Assembly (NCBI GenBank): GCA_019925795.1 | Contig: CM034297.1 | Coordinates: 46,832,683 to 46,896,682 of the forward strand | DNA length: 64,000 nucleotides | DNA from: Dendrobium chrysotoxum | Taxonomy: Eukaryota > Streptophyta > Magnoliopsida > Asparagales > Orchidaceae | Reading direction: 5' to 3' | Part shown: positions 48,801 through 58,228 of the stretch, piece by piece | Layout: every line of letters begins with the position of its first letter | Position numbering within the stretch: the first letter of the stretch is position 1 | Notes under the pieces: generated by a model | Databases searched by the model: none | Told to the model about the DNA's origin: nothing | What the model saw: only the letters and a program-made list of their open reading frames with translations | Position numbers and translations under genes: made by a program

Positions 48801-49767
48801 TAAAGAGAATATTATAACCACATACTCTCAAAAAGTATTCATCATACTTAAAAGTATTTTGAAAGTGAAACAGATATGTGTTTCTTAATGCCCCATTTCA
48901 TTCAGGCAAGTGTTCAAATTGGTTCCTAGCGTCTTGGACAACAATAATGCCATAAGAACACACCTAGCATGTTTAAAACATTGAAAACAAGACATCAGGT
49001 CAAACTATAGCATAAACTCTACTAGCACAAGATCGCTTTGGCTAGAAAATCTATACAGAAAGGAACTCTGCGTTTTATCATTGAAAATTTTTGAGATGCA
49101 TTTAAGTTCTATAGAAAAACAGATAACGCTCTGAGACATGATACTTAAAAACTTACTTGATCCCGGCTTCTCCACCTCACGGACAATGTGAGTCATACCC
49201 GCCTTATACCCAAGGAAAGCCGTAAGCTTGCAGGGCTTTGTTGGATCATCCCTTGGGAATGACTTAACTGCATTAACATTGACATCAGTAATTGAATAGA
49301 ATGCGCAGAAATTAGGACACATTCAGGAATAAATTTGCAAAAATCTGACAAGTACATCAAAATAACAATTGTGAGACCTGGAGACATGACAATCAAAACA
49401 CTATGTAAACCATTAATAAGGGGTGACCAACAAATGATGCCGCTAAAATCCATGGAAAGATCTGACACTATAACAAACAGGAATAGACAGAGCAACATAG
49501 AAAGCACATGAATCATGCAACAAAGCAGAACAAGAAAATCTAACATTTGTGCTTTAAGAGAAAGAAACTTTCCAATAGAAAAAAAAAAATCAAATCAAAT
49601 CAAACTTTCCAAAGTGCTTAGGCACTTAACATTCCCCAAAAAATAGCTTAAGATCCAGTTTAAATAACAAGAAAAATTTTACCTTTTCCACGGTGACGAG
49701 TGGAACGTTTCCTTGGAAGGAACCCAAGAGATCCGTGCCTTGGGTGCTCAAACTTCCTGTGCGACAT
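36616..49767 (-). CDS. RPL3: 60S ribosomal protein L3 (uL3), five coding exons, large introns
   Basis: Exons (minus strand order) 49767-49683, 49267-49157, 47808-47504, 41654-41245 and 36874-36616 sum to 1170 bases, encoding exactly 389 residues, the standard plant length. All four introns are GT-AG and all phases agree. It starts MSHRKFEHPRHGSLGFLPRK and ends QEKQKFYGKLKA. The KTHRG histidine at residue 246 corresponds to the histidine methylated in yeast (243) and human (245) L3. The tryptophan in GAWHPARV (residue 258) is the tip of the W-finger that reaches the peptidyl-transferase centre. It acts in the cytosolic large subunit, near the A-site and the factor-binding site. No stop or frameshift is seen, so it should be functional. 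Introns 3 and 4 (5849 and 4370 bases) have grown by RTE LINE insertions in the sense orientation. Confidence 0.97.
37508..37525. repeat. Target-site duplication of RTE copy C, left copy
   Basis: TGTGCTCACAAGAAACAA, identical over 18 bases to 40646-40663. Confidence 0.95.
37526..40645 (-). mobile_element. RTE-clade LINE, near full length, decayed (copy C)
   Basis: A 3120-bp element bounded by an 18-bp target duplication. Read on the minus strand from 40645, it has about 250 bp of 5' sequence, then an endonuclease region: KIRIWNIGSLTRKLMELIDI (40216-40503), IGEDLNGHVGREI, HGGHGFGTTNEGGKTILDFS and THIDYFLIRKLDRLDYKD (39663-40037). Next come the reverse transcriptase start EVREALKKMKCGKAVGPDDI (38883-39113), FIDLEKAYDKAPREVLWRVL (38489-38767) and the C-terminal MRMLRWMSGFTLRDRIRNEH (37631-37873), and last the GTAGCCGACCCC 3' word. 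Several stops and frameshifts mean no protein is made. The length fits a complete RTE unit. It lies in RPL3 intron 4 in the sense orientation. Confidence 0.93.
40646..40663. repeat. Target-site duplication of RTE copy C, right copy
   Basis: Exact 18-base match to 37508-37525, marking the 5' end of the LINE. Confidence 0.95.
41245..41654 (-). CDS. RPL3: RPL3 exon 4
   Basis: Acceptor CTTCAG|ATTAGGAAG. Encodes residues 168-303 and two bases of codon 304, including the W-finger and the KTHRG and GYHHRTE motifs. Donor GATAG|GTAATT. Confidence 0.97.
42500..43480 (-). mobile_element. RTE LINE relic (copy E), interrupted by a GC-rich element
   Basis: Minus-strand pieces EMRMLKWMCDTIRKYKIRNY (near 43300-43370) and ESRIKWFGHAQKMADNT (near 42690-42740) are the same C-terminal blocks as in copies B-D (EMRMLRWMSG..., RLRWFGHVKRRP). 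They are separated by unrelated GC-rich sequence. The 3' side (42510-42570) keeps a diverged CCAACTATTTGGGATC..ATGAATCC word. It belongs to a different RTE subfamily from A-D. Confidence 0.7.
42836..43285. mobile_element. GC-rich palindromic element nested in RTE copy E
   Basis: The edges are rich in GCGCCATGGCGC-type palindromes: GCCATGGTGGATGGGGCCGG...GCGCGCACC on the left, and CGCGCCATGCGCCATGGCGC on the right. An AT-rich middle lies between them. It separates two parts of the LINE's C-terminal region. Termini and target duplication are not resolved. Confidence 0.5.
43992..44007. repeat. Target-site duplication of RTE copy D, left copy
   Basis: TATGCTTAACTCAACA, identical to 45222-45237. 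The first bases may overlap LINE sequence by microhomology (copy C has CTACGCTC there), so the true duplication could be a few bases shorter. Confidence 0.85.
44008..45221 (-). mobile_element. RTE-clade LINE, 5'-truncated (copy D)
   Basis: Starts at the 3' end with (CAA)n and the AGCCGATCTC-type variant of the 3' word. The main frame of 243 codons (44864-44133) includes CMLFADDILLIDKTREKVEG and RLRWFGHIKQRPSDDSVRKV, and the upstream part (45219-44995) MRRDTNVSQNQFGFMPGRST. A frameshift lies between the two. It shares many private bases with copy C (for example CCGAGTCATCGGAAGGCC against CCGGGTCATCGGGAGGCC in B). Inserted in sense orientation in RPL3 intron 3. Confidence 0.93.
45222..45237. 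repeat. Target-site duplication of RTE copy D, right copy
   Basis: Exact 16-base match to 43992-44007 at the truncated 5' end of the LINE. Confidence 0.85.
46472..46938. mobile_element. MULE-like MITE, 467 bp, 10-bp target duplication
   Basis: Left terminus AGAGGTGTAAGTGAGTCAAG; the right terminus on the other strand is AGGGGTATAAATGAGTCGAG. Both sides carry ACCTACAACT (46462-46471 and 46939-46948). Subterminal GAGCTCGAGCT / CTCGAGCTC words form long inverted arms around an AT-rich core. Duplications of 9-11 bp point to Mutator-like transposition. Confidence 0.88.
47504..47808 (-). CDS. RPL3: RPL3 exon 3
   Basis: Acceptor TTTGTAG|AGCTTCAC. Encodes KLHKKETCEAVTVIETPP through VVRVLAHTQ, ending on a codon boundary. 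Confidence 0.97.
47809..49156 (-). other. RPL3 intron 2, 1348 bases
   Basis: Donor GTAAGT at 49156. AT-rich. No element recognised. Confidence 0.9.
49157..49267 (-). CDS. RPL3: RPL3 exon 2
   Basis: Acceptor AATGCAG|TTAAGTC. Encodes VKSFPRDDPTKPCKLTAFLG and YKAGMTHIVREVEKPGS, and ends one base into the next codon. Confidence 0.97.
49268..49682 (-). other. RPL3 intron 1, 415 bases
   Basis: GT..AG, no inserted element seen. Confidence 0.9.
49683..49767 (-). CDS. RPL3: RPL3 exon 1
   Basis: ATG at 49767-49765 in AACAATGTCG, followed by SHRKFEHPRHGSLGFLPRKR. The donor is AAAG|GTAAAA. The start agrees with the conserved uL3 N-terminus. Confidence 0.97.
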
Positions 49768-49781
49768 TGTTCCTCCTCACC

Positions 49782-50015
49782 CTGTTGCAGTATAGCGAAT
49801 ATTACTCATAAACCTCTACGCAATACGAGATTTAGGAAAATTAAAGTGGATAAAAAAATGATCTAGTAACTGCTTCTGTTAGAAAGGGCTTAACTTTCTT
49901 CTCCAAATACATCGTAGATTCATCAATGAAGTTTTTGGTCAAAAACCACTTGAAGAAGAAGAAGAAGTGCAGAGGAGAAAAAGTAAAACTAGAATCATTT
50001 CAATGGAAAACAAAC
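49782..50015 (-). other. Predicted 5'-UTR intron of RPL3
   Basis: On the minus strand GATTATCAG|GTTTGTTTT (donor at 50015) and CTGCAACAG|GGTGAGG (acceptor before 49781) frame 234 bases. The non-coding first exon would be about 50016-50100. Leader introns are common in plant ribosomal protein genes. Needs cDNA support. Confidence 0.6.
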
Positions 50016-50048
50016 CTGATAATCCTCGGTGGCGGCGGACTGTCTTCT

Positions 50049-50057
50049 AAACCCTAA
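50049..50057 (-). promoter_or_regulatory. Telo-box of RPL3
   Basis: AAACCCTAA (+ strand as written; TTAGGGTTT in gene orientation) lies at the presumed 5' end of the RPL3 transcript. Telo-boxes are recurrent in promoters and leaders of plant ribosomal protein genes and are linked with expression in dividing cells. Confidence 0.65.
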
Positions 50058-50469
50058 CGCATGCTTTATGTACCTGAGAGCGAATGCGGGAAGCTGACTG
50101 CTTTTATTTTCACGCGCTGACGAAAATATCCCTCTATGAAAAAAAAAAATAGGTTGTTTGATTTTTTATGTACCTCTACTATTAAAATGTCGCTCATGAA
50201 TCTTCCCATATAACATCTTGATCGTTCCTTCTAAAACACGGAATAAATCCTAGCCATTTATTATTTTGATGAATATTCACATATGATTACATCCGTTCAC
50301 TTACATAACTAAATTTTCGTTCGCCTTTTTTATCTACTGATGAAACCTCTCCCGCTGCTCATACTCTCTCGTGCCCTCTCGTTCGCACATAAAGGTGTAA
50401 CGAAGCCCTCCGCGTCCCACTCTCTTGTGCGACCCGAAGTCCGGCCGTCGGCCTTTCTCACACACAGGT

Positions 50470-50697
50470 ACCTCATTTCTTTTTCTTGCTTCTTCATCTT
50501 CTTCCTTTATTCTTTTTCTTCGTACTCCTTTTCCTCCTGATCTTCCTCTTCATTTCTTCTTCTTCTTCTTCTTCTTCTTTTTCTTCTTCATTCATTTCCC
50601 CTGCTTCTTCTCTATTTTCCCTTTCTTGCCTTCTTCTTTTCTGCTTTTTTTTCCTTGTATATATTTTCTTCTTCTTCATCTTCTCTATTTTCTTCTT
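50470..50697. repeat. Long polypyrimidine tract (TTC/CTT-rich)
   Basis: About 230 bases consist almost wholly of C and T on the + strand, including eight or so TTC repeats around 50556-50580. It lies 370-600 bases upstream of the RPL3 5' end. The open frames across it encode only low-complexity F/S/L or K/E/R runs. Confidence 0.9.
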
Positions 50698-50699
50698 AA

Positions 50700-51130
50700 G
50701 GGGCTGTTTGATATCGGATTTACAGCAGAATTTAAGCGGGATTTACGCTAAATCCTGCTAAACGGTTTTTGTGAGCACCTTAAATCCTAGCGCTCAGTAA
50801 ATCCAAGATTTAATCCTGGCGCTCAGTAAATCCAAGATTTTGGGATTTACGGCATAAATCCGGGATTTGCTAAATCCCTCAATTTGGCGGATTTACGAAT
50901 TCACAGACAACTAGATTTACGAGCTTGCACGCGAGCAAGCTCACATTGTGAAGGATTTACGAGCTTGCCGCTTGTTTTCTTGTCGCATCTCCCTCGTCGT
51001 GAAGTCTCTTTGCGGCCAGATCTCCGTAGTTCCTCTCAGGTAATTTATAGCCTTTGTGTCTCTCTCTCTCTCGATTTCTTGACACAATATTATCTCCTAA
51101 ATTCTCTGGAGCAAATATCATAGAACATTC
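50700..51130. mobile_element. Left end of a PIF/Harbinger-like element
   Basis: Begins GGGGCTGTTTGATATCGGAT directly after TAA and shares the AATCCGGGATTT / GCAGGATTT subterminal style and internal GCTCAC..TGTGAAGGATTTAC with 33994-34250 and 29590-29630. No matching right end was identified, so length is unknown. No transposase was seen. Confidence 0.5.
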
Positions 51131-52439
51131 TTTAATGATCATTGCCTTATACTGGTAGCAGTGCTCACTGTTTGGCTGATTACATCAATCTTTGGCTCAT
51201 TGGAGGGGAAGGGAAAGGATAGGGTAAGCTCTAATCTCTCTTTGTTTGGAATGAATTCGATCATATTGGTCTGGATAATTGTTTTCGTTCTAATTGTCTT
51301 TGGAAGTGTGTGCGGGGAATTCCGAACTAGGGGTATTTAATGAATTTATGGGTTATCTTGGATGAAGATGTTGGAGAACTAAAGCGTTAGTGGAGGCATG
51401 GCAGAGCTAGGCCTACTCATGAAGTCATTCTGATTAAATAATTAGTAGTATAATTAAATAATCTAATTTAATTTAATTGAATAATTAGTAGTATAATAAT
51501 CATTAAATTAATTTAATTATTATTTGTAATTTATTGGTTATTATATCTATTAGTAATATAATTGTCATTAGATTAGTTTAACCTTTAACTAATTAATTAA
51601 ATCATTAGTATGAGTATTAGTGAAATAATTTATATTTTCAAAAAATAATTAACTAATCAATATTAATATTATCATGCTTGTTCATATATCAAATTTTCAT
51701 TATTCTTATGAATATGAAATTACTAATACATGAATACTTGTATGTAACAATTCCTCTCCCCTTTCGAAATTTTCTTAGTTAAATTAGGTGTGTTTGGGGA
51801 TTGATTTTCCTCTACTTCATTTTTTATGAGTATCTTTCTTGTTTCCAATTGATTGAAGAATAACAATGTTACATATCTTATAAAATGTTTTCTGTTTAGG
51901 TATGCTTACAATGTTATTTCACTATGTTTTTTTTTTTTTAATTTCCTTTTTTTCCAAATGACTTAAGAATAAGAAGAAAAGAAATGTAGAAAACAAATAC
52001 TTAGACAATTGAGATAATATTTTCTATGTTATTTTTATTAATGGATTGATATTTCTTTTTTTGCACTTTGTGTACCTAATATTCTATGGTGCAGCATCCC
52101 CTGTCCATCGCCTCCAATGCATGATTTGGACCTGCTCACTGATCCCTGTTGTTTGTCGAAATTCCTCTTGCCCAACCCATCATTCAAGGTAAATTTATTA
52201 TTATAAACTATTTCTCATTTTCTAAATCATATAATTACTTACTACTGATTTATTAAACATTATTAATTCACTTCATACGGAATTTAAAACTTATATCACA
52301 AATGTTGCATTCTGAACATAGGCATGAACCAATCATTGTAAATTTTTTAAGATTTATGGAGTTAAATGATTTTGCACTTATATTTCAGCTTCGATATAAC
52401 GTAATATCTATATGATTATTTTTGTATCATCACATTTCA

Positions 52440-52560
52440 CTACCCAATAGAGCTTGCATGGGAATGGTCGCAGTAAGAAGAAATAAAAATTACTACATAT
52501 ATTTAACCAATCATTGTATTGCTCACTTTGAAAAGTTTTTCTTTTCCTCTTTTCCATTTC
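52440..52560. repeat. Direct repeat, copy 1
   Basis: Contains GAGCTTGCATGGGAATGG, AATCATTGTATTGCTCACTTTGAAA and a T-rich end, matched in the same order at 54310-54430 with about 80 percent identity by eye. Confidence 0.7.
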
Positions 52561-52749
52561 TTCATTGCTGTTCAAGCTCGCTGCTCCTTGGCCTTCATCT
52601 TTATCTTCTTTAGCATTTTTGGCATTCAAAAGGTAAACTTATTAGGTCAAAAATTTATCACTTATTTCTAATCTAATTTTTCTATTGTGCTTCTTATCCC
52701 TCTCGCTTAATTGTTTTTTTTTTTCACTAAATCTATACTACTAAATATT

Positions 52750-53290
52750 TCATGTGAGTTTGTTTTTTTTTTTTGTAAACAATCTTGTCCTCTGTTTACA
52801 TATAATGTGAATTATGCTATATTGCTTCCATTAATTTTGCTCATCAAGCTCTAATATTCTATTAAGTTGCTTATTCGTGAGAACTTCTTGTTGTTCGTTT
52901 TTCTCCCCCTTTTTTTATTATTACCTTGAGAAAAGTCAATTGATGTTTTGCTGTTGGAAGTTTTTATTTTAATTATCCTCAAGTTATCATTTCATCAAGT
53001 TCTATAAAGTCTTTGAATTATTAAAACTGTGTTTGGATGAGTGATAAGCAAATGAGAAACTTTTTTTTTTTTTGTATATGATATGAGTTATGATGCATTG
53101 CTTCTATTAATTTTGCTCATCAAGCTCTAATCTTCTATTGCTTCTTTGTGAGGTTTTCTTAGTTTTCAGTGCTATTCCCCAATGCTTTTTTTTTAAATAA
53201 TTTACCTTGAGATAAGTCAATTGGTGGTTTGCATTTGGGAGTTCTTGTTTGAAGTATCCTTAAGTTATCATTTTATCAATTTAGATTAAG
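52750..53290. repeat. Two-copy tandem duplication, unit about 270-290 bp
   Basis: Both copies start with a T-tract, then ATTGCTTC(C/T)ATTAATTTTG + CTCATCAAGCTCTAAT, then ACCTTGAGA(A/T)AAGTCAATTG, and end AAGTTATCATTT(C/T)ATCAA. Copy 1 is about 52750-53010 and copy 2 about 53045-53290. Confidence 0.8.
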
Positions 53291-54309
53291 TCTTCGAATT
53301 AATCACATGGTAGATAAGATGTTATGGATCATGCCTCATGTTACGCTATAATCATTTAAATTTTTATACATATTTCTAACCTGTACTCAACCATTTATCA
53401 CCAATAATGAGGGTTAATCAATTCTTTGACAGACATATCATCTCTCCATTATTTTTAGTGGTTAATAAGTTCTGATGCTTTTTGGCTTCCAATGTGTCTT
53501 TCAATCATTGAAGAAGTTAACACATCGTAAAGCTTATATTTGAGTCAATATGCCTTACTTTTAGTTGGACTCTATTATATAGCATAAAATGTCAAAGTTA
53601 TTCAAGAATTACTTATGTGGGCTTATTTTAGTATCTAATTATTTATTCTGTCAAATTTAGCACCTTGACTGCTCTACTATGATCAAAAAGTCTCATGCCT
53701 TCTCAAATATAATCCAAAATAATCCAATTGATAGATTTTTTTTATTAGAGTTTAGGGGTTTAAGTACTAAATTGACCAATTAGATAGTTGGGATTAAAAT
53801 AATTCCATACAAATAGTGATGCGGGTATCATATCATATAAAGGCACAACTTACCATTTTTGTTTCTTTGTTTCAATCTTCGCTAATCTTTTTATTATCTT
53901 GAACCTTTTGTTACATTGATATATATAGCTGCTGTAAGAAGGTAAAAGGATGATATTATACATTTTACTATCATAGTATTAAGAAACTTTGGTTTCTATA
54001 TTTAGTTGTTGTTCTTGTTCTGCTTGCAATTCCTTCTTCCATCGACTACCATGTCAAATAGTCCAAGAATCATTTTTATAATTTTCTCTTTAGAAAAATA
54101 CCATAGATATATCTATAATAAGGGGGCCTAAATTAGTTATATTTGATAAAATCTATCAATACTAAAGCTTTTAAGCATTTGTTTAGTCATTTTCTGATAA
54201 TTAGTTTAGTCATTCTGCTAGACAATTTCAAATTGATTGCTATTGAGTTAAAGTTATATTACTATATTTGATAAGAGGTATAATTCTGCAATATTTTAAA
54301 TTTGTTTAT

Positions 54310-54430
54310 ATACCCAAGAGAGTTTGCATGCGAATGGTTACACTAAGAATAATTAAAAATGACTAAATAGAATTAACGAATGATTGTATTGCTCACTTTG
54401 AAATGTTTTAATTTTCATTTTTTTTTTCCA
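54310..54430. repeat. Direct repeat, copy 2
   Basis: Partner of 52440-52560. It abuts the LRR part of the NBS-LRR relic. Confidence 0.7.
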
Positions 54431-54444
54431 TTTCTTTGTTTCTT

Positions 54445-55050
54445 CCAAAAGGTGGAAGAGTTTCCCACTCCCTACAATATTTCAATACAATTTTCTCTAG
54501 ATTGGTGATCAGATTGACACTGTTCATCCATATTGCAGACCTTGCACCCATGTATCTGCATATACTCAAATCATCAAACTTGTCAAAGAAAGATTTTTTA
54601 ACTAAAACACAAAACTACCTTCCTTCGATATCCTGCATAGTCTCTCGTTGAATATGAGATGGCTAAATGAAACTGAATGCAATCCACATTCGGATTAAAT
54701 CATCTTTATCAAACCTCTGGATCTTGTGGAAATATGGAACAAAATGCAAAACAAATTTGTAGAGGATTTGGCAGACATATATAACGTAGTCTTACGATGG
54801 AAAATATATAATCCTGACCCATTGTTGTAATACTTAAATTGCTTCCTAGAACTTTCATCACTTGCCTTTCATCCAAGTTAGAATTTAGAACACCACCGAT
54901 GAACTTTGCTGCTAATGAATATCCTGAAAGGTTTTTAACTCTCTCTCCAATAATGACTCTTAATTTTTTATGATCATTAGGGTTCTCTACATCAAAAAAT
55001 GCATGAGAGTTGAGAAGCTGTAAACACTCTGATGCGTCTTTAACGTCAAA
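54445..55050 (-). pseudogene. CC-NBS-LRR disease-resistance gene relic
   Basis: Minus-strand reading from about 55050 gives DASECLQLLNSHAFFDVENP, NDHKKLRVIIGERVKNLSGY, SLAAKFIGGVLNSNLDERQV, a YIFSIVRLRYICLPNPLQ block and ICFAFCSIFPQDPE. After a frameshift comes FDKDDLIRMWIAFSF (near 54670). These are the GLPLA-side, RNBS-D (CFAFCSIFP) and MHD-side parts of the NB-ARC domain of plant CC-NBS-LRR proteins. About 90 bases further on, an LRR piece appears (YMGARSAIWMNSVNLITNLE, WETLPPFG; 54580-54445), so the linker and first LRRs have been deleted. P-loop and kinase-2 are not found upstream. It is an inactive immune-receptor fragment. Confidence 0.8.
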
Positions 55051-56352
55051 ACATCAAACAAACCTATAGAAAACTTCATGAATACCAAAACAGTGGCCGA
55101 TTTTGTATTATCTATTCAATAAGAAAATAAGATACATGTGATCTACTATAAGAGAGGTAGGTCGGCTCTCCCTCAAACCACAATGTTCATGTTGTTATTC
55201 TTAAGAAATGTACTTTTGCAATTTAATCCACAAGCATCTTCTCATTTTATAAATTTATCAATGATTATAATAATATTATCACAAATATTTGTGATAAGGA
55301 GCTGACATTCTCAGTAAATGCTTAAGATACACAATATGGCAATCGAACCTTTCGTTCAATTACAATTCAATCTATAAAGGAAGATTCTGATCAAGTTATT
55401 GAGATCAAACCTAAAAGAATCAAATTAGAAGAACTTTAAAAATTCATCATTATTCATGTTTTAAATATATATTTTACTATTGATACTCTAGATATGCATT
55501 TCTTATTTCTCCGTCTCTCTCTCTCTATCTCTTTTTTTATTTTTCTTTATTGCAGGTTATTGCAGCCTTAAGAGTTGATGACATTCGTTAGATTTGAACA
55601 TTATGTTGCATTTTTTTTTAAATAATTCACTTTTTCTTGTACTTGCCATATGTTGTAACTCCTACTAAACTAATTTCTCACTTCGTCTGCTTATGCTTTT
55701 ACTCAATAAAAAAAATTTAATTACGAGTACATAACAATATACTTGTCTTAAATATAATATGATTGTTGTATACAACTGTATGCTTACAATAGCATGTTTT
55801 CCTTCATGGTAGCTGCATGTTGAGTCTCTCTTCTCTCTTTAGTTAGGAAACTCAAATTTTTTGTAAATTTAATTCAAAAGGTCTTTCAAATGCTAATGTA
55901 TTACTTACTATATAATGATTATTTTGTTGCACGGTTCTTAGAAGTTTTTTATTTTATGAACTTGGGAATTGTAAAATTTTTATTTGTGTAAATTGTGTTT
56001 GAGATGTCCATGTCAAATTTTATTTTGTTGTAGGAAAAATGATAAACTTTCTAAAGCATGGCTCATTTATACTTCCTATTGTTCAATTTATTCATTAATA
56101 CGTTAAAAGATTCAACTTTTCTCTAGGTTGATTCGTTTAGTGTTCTTAATTTTTTCTTCTTCGCAAGAATGATGCATTTTTGTAATGTAAAGGTAATATT
56201 ATACAAATATTTTTTAAAACCGTCAATGCTGGTCCCAAGCCCAGATGAAAAAAGTTGAGGGTAAGATGATTGGCTACAGTTCTTCTGTCGTTAGATCTCA
56301 ATGGTGGTATTAATCGTCGAAGTGAGGTTGTCAATGTAATCGCTGGTAAGGG
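55051..56352. other. Gene-free region
   Basis: 55051-55450 may hold more of the decayed NB-ARC gene, but I cannot read it. 55516-55537 is a (CT)n-rich stretch. 55560-56352 has nothing supportable. Confidence 0.35.
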
Positions 56353-56973
56353 ATGATATTGCTGCAATTTGCATCAAGATTTTTCCTCCAGATCTTGCAA
56401 AATCATCTCATCAGGTGAGGCGTTCGTATTTCTATCACTGTATCTTTGATAATCTTGTTCTTGAGTGCATCTTATTGTTTTAATCGGGTTGCAGTTCCGA
56501 TAAAAGTGTTGATCTCGACTGACATTCAGTTGAATTTGATGATGTTCGTTATCATATTCAAGTAATTTATCTATCTTGTGTGTTTTTGCTGCAAATGTTC
56601 TATATTTGCTTTTCATCACTCCACTTTTTAGTTCAGTCAGATGATAGGACCACTGCAAAGTGTTTAATTTGCATTAGTTTTGTTCAATGCCAATAGTTTT
56701 TTTTAGCGGAGCGAACTACGCCTTACTTGTGAAGTGCGTTGAATGCTTTTTTATTTGCTTTGCAATTCTCTCTGAAGTCCCCTCAGGTGATGTTATTGTC
56801 AATTTCACTACCCATTCCACCACCACAGATCGTTTTCGTAAATGGCCTTCCATTGGGTGATATAGAAGCAGTAAAGGGAGCATATGGAGAGCTTGTTCAG
56901 ATTCTAGATCCTCCAAAAGATGGATATAATCTTACCATGAAGCTTAACTTTACTAAGCTTCCTCAAGATGAAG
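56353..56973 (+). pseudogene. ARPC2 (Arp2/3 complex subunit 2) 5' gene fragment, three exons, broken
   Basis: Exon 1 (56353-56414) starts MILLQFASRFFLQILQNHLI. Exon 2 (56495-56561) reads SSDKSVDLD, then a TGA at 56520-56522, then HSVEFDDVRYHIQ. Exon 3 (about 56766-56973) reads FSLKSPQVMLLSISLPIPPP, QIVFVNGLPLGDIEAVKGAY and GELVQILDPPKDGYNLTMKL. Order and content match the N-terminal third of plant ARPC2 (p34-Arc), which binds the mother actin filament in the Arp2/3 complex. The exon 1 and 2 boundaries are proper GT-AG with agreeing phases, so it derives from genomic DNA, not from a retrocopy. Three faults: the in-frame TGA, the exon 3 acceptor reading GCAA instead of GCAG, and no later exons found (full proteins are about 320-375 residues). 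Confidence 0.8.
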
Positions 56974-58228
56974 GTATGAAGTGTTTTAGTTCCGCAGGTA
57001 AACAGCACTAAAATCGAGAGTGGGGAAGTTGAAACTATTGGTTGGTTGATTGGAAATTAAGGCAAGGAAGAGAGCATGCTACATCAATTAGAGAAGTACA
57101 ATCTAATGAATTTTATTATTTGGCTGCCCCTCTTATTTGTTCTGAAGTCACTCGTATGTGAAAGTGTTACTTGGGTTACAAATAAATAAACATTCTCTTC
57201 TCGTAAGTGATTTATTGAGCTCACATTTCTAAACGTTGGAAGTCCCACATCCTTTGACTTGCCAGCTACTAAACAAATCATTAGATGTTAGGACATATAT
57301 TGAGCTAAGAGTAATAGAAGCAGTTTTATTACAAACTCGCTTTAGAAGCGAAGCGAAGCAATGCACTGTCCTAACACATCATTTGCCTGCAAAGTGCAAG
57401 CTCTTAGAAAAGCACACTTGTCATAGTGCTTTGTTGCATCACATTGTTGTGTTGTGCACTTATCTTTGGTTTAGAATGAAGTATTGGTTTAGATTCAATG
57501 GCTTGGTTTAACATCTATCACAATTTAGATGGTCAGATATCTCTTTGCTGATCACCCTAGGGAACCCTCCCCTACATGATTCCATTATGTTAGCATATAT
57601 GCCTCTCTTTAATTACACATTAACTGCTTCTCTTTTGACACAGCAAATAACTAACTTCCTAAGAAATTACTCATAATAATTCAAATGGAAAAAATTGTGT
57701 TAAAATATGTTAACAAAATTTGGTCATTTTGTGTCTCAAAATTGTTGGATTTATTTTAAGGTGATTGCATTATATGAATAATCAATTAAAATATGTATTG
57801 CCACAAGTTTTTGAAAAGGAATCAAAATATTCCCATGATGTGGCTATTTCATTCATTTTTCTAAACTTCATACCTTAATTATTTGATTTTTTTCATATTG
57901 GATTCATTCCCAGCTTATGCATGTAGCATCCTTAGTAACTTAACTCAACACTATTTGTCTTATTTTTTCTTATTTTTAATGTTTGGATTAGTTCACGGGA
58001 ATGATAGAAGAGAACATAGACAAATACAGTTGGATATATATGATTTAACAGTTTCATTGTCTAACCTAATTGGGATTTTATTTGTCCTCAGTATTATCCA
58101 CATTTTCTTCCTTACAAAATGTTCATTTGTGAGTAAACTATAGTCAAAGTCTTCTTTGTTGTTAATCATTGACTGTATTATTAATATTCCAAAAACAAGA
58201 TTAATCTTCCAGGTGAAGAGATCCGAAG
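56974..58228. other. Gene-free region between two gene fragments
   Basis: Open frames of 65-91 codons here lack any recognisable feature. Nothing supportable. Confidence 0.35.

Larger units (their letters stand above)
51131..54440. other. Gene-poor region with internal duplications
   Basis: 51420-51700 is an AT-rich block like that at 34390-34700. About 52440-52560 is repeated at 54310-54430, and about 52750-53010 is repeated at 53045-53290. A minus-strand frame at 52408-52629 contains LNSNEEMEKRKRKTFQSEQY, and part of it recurs next to the LRR relic at 54430, so it may be another fragment of the same old gene family. No intact gene. Confidence 0.45.

Noticed and set aside
50425..50761. Open frames of 108, 91 and 61 codons near 50.5 kb
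   Set aside because: They only read the polypyrimidine tract in different frames; no conserved content.
56739..57011. 90-codon frame as a complete small ARPC2-like gene
   Set aside because: It begins within intron sequence and runs past the exon 3 donor; only the middle is ARPC2 coding sequence.
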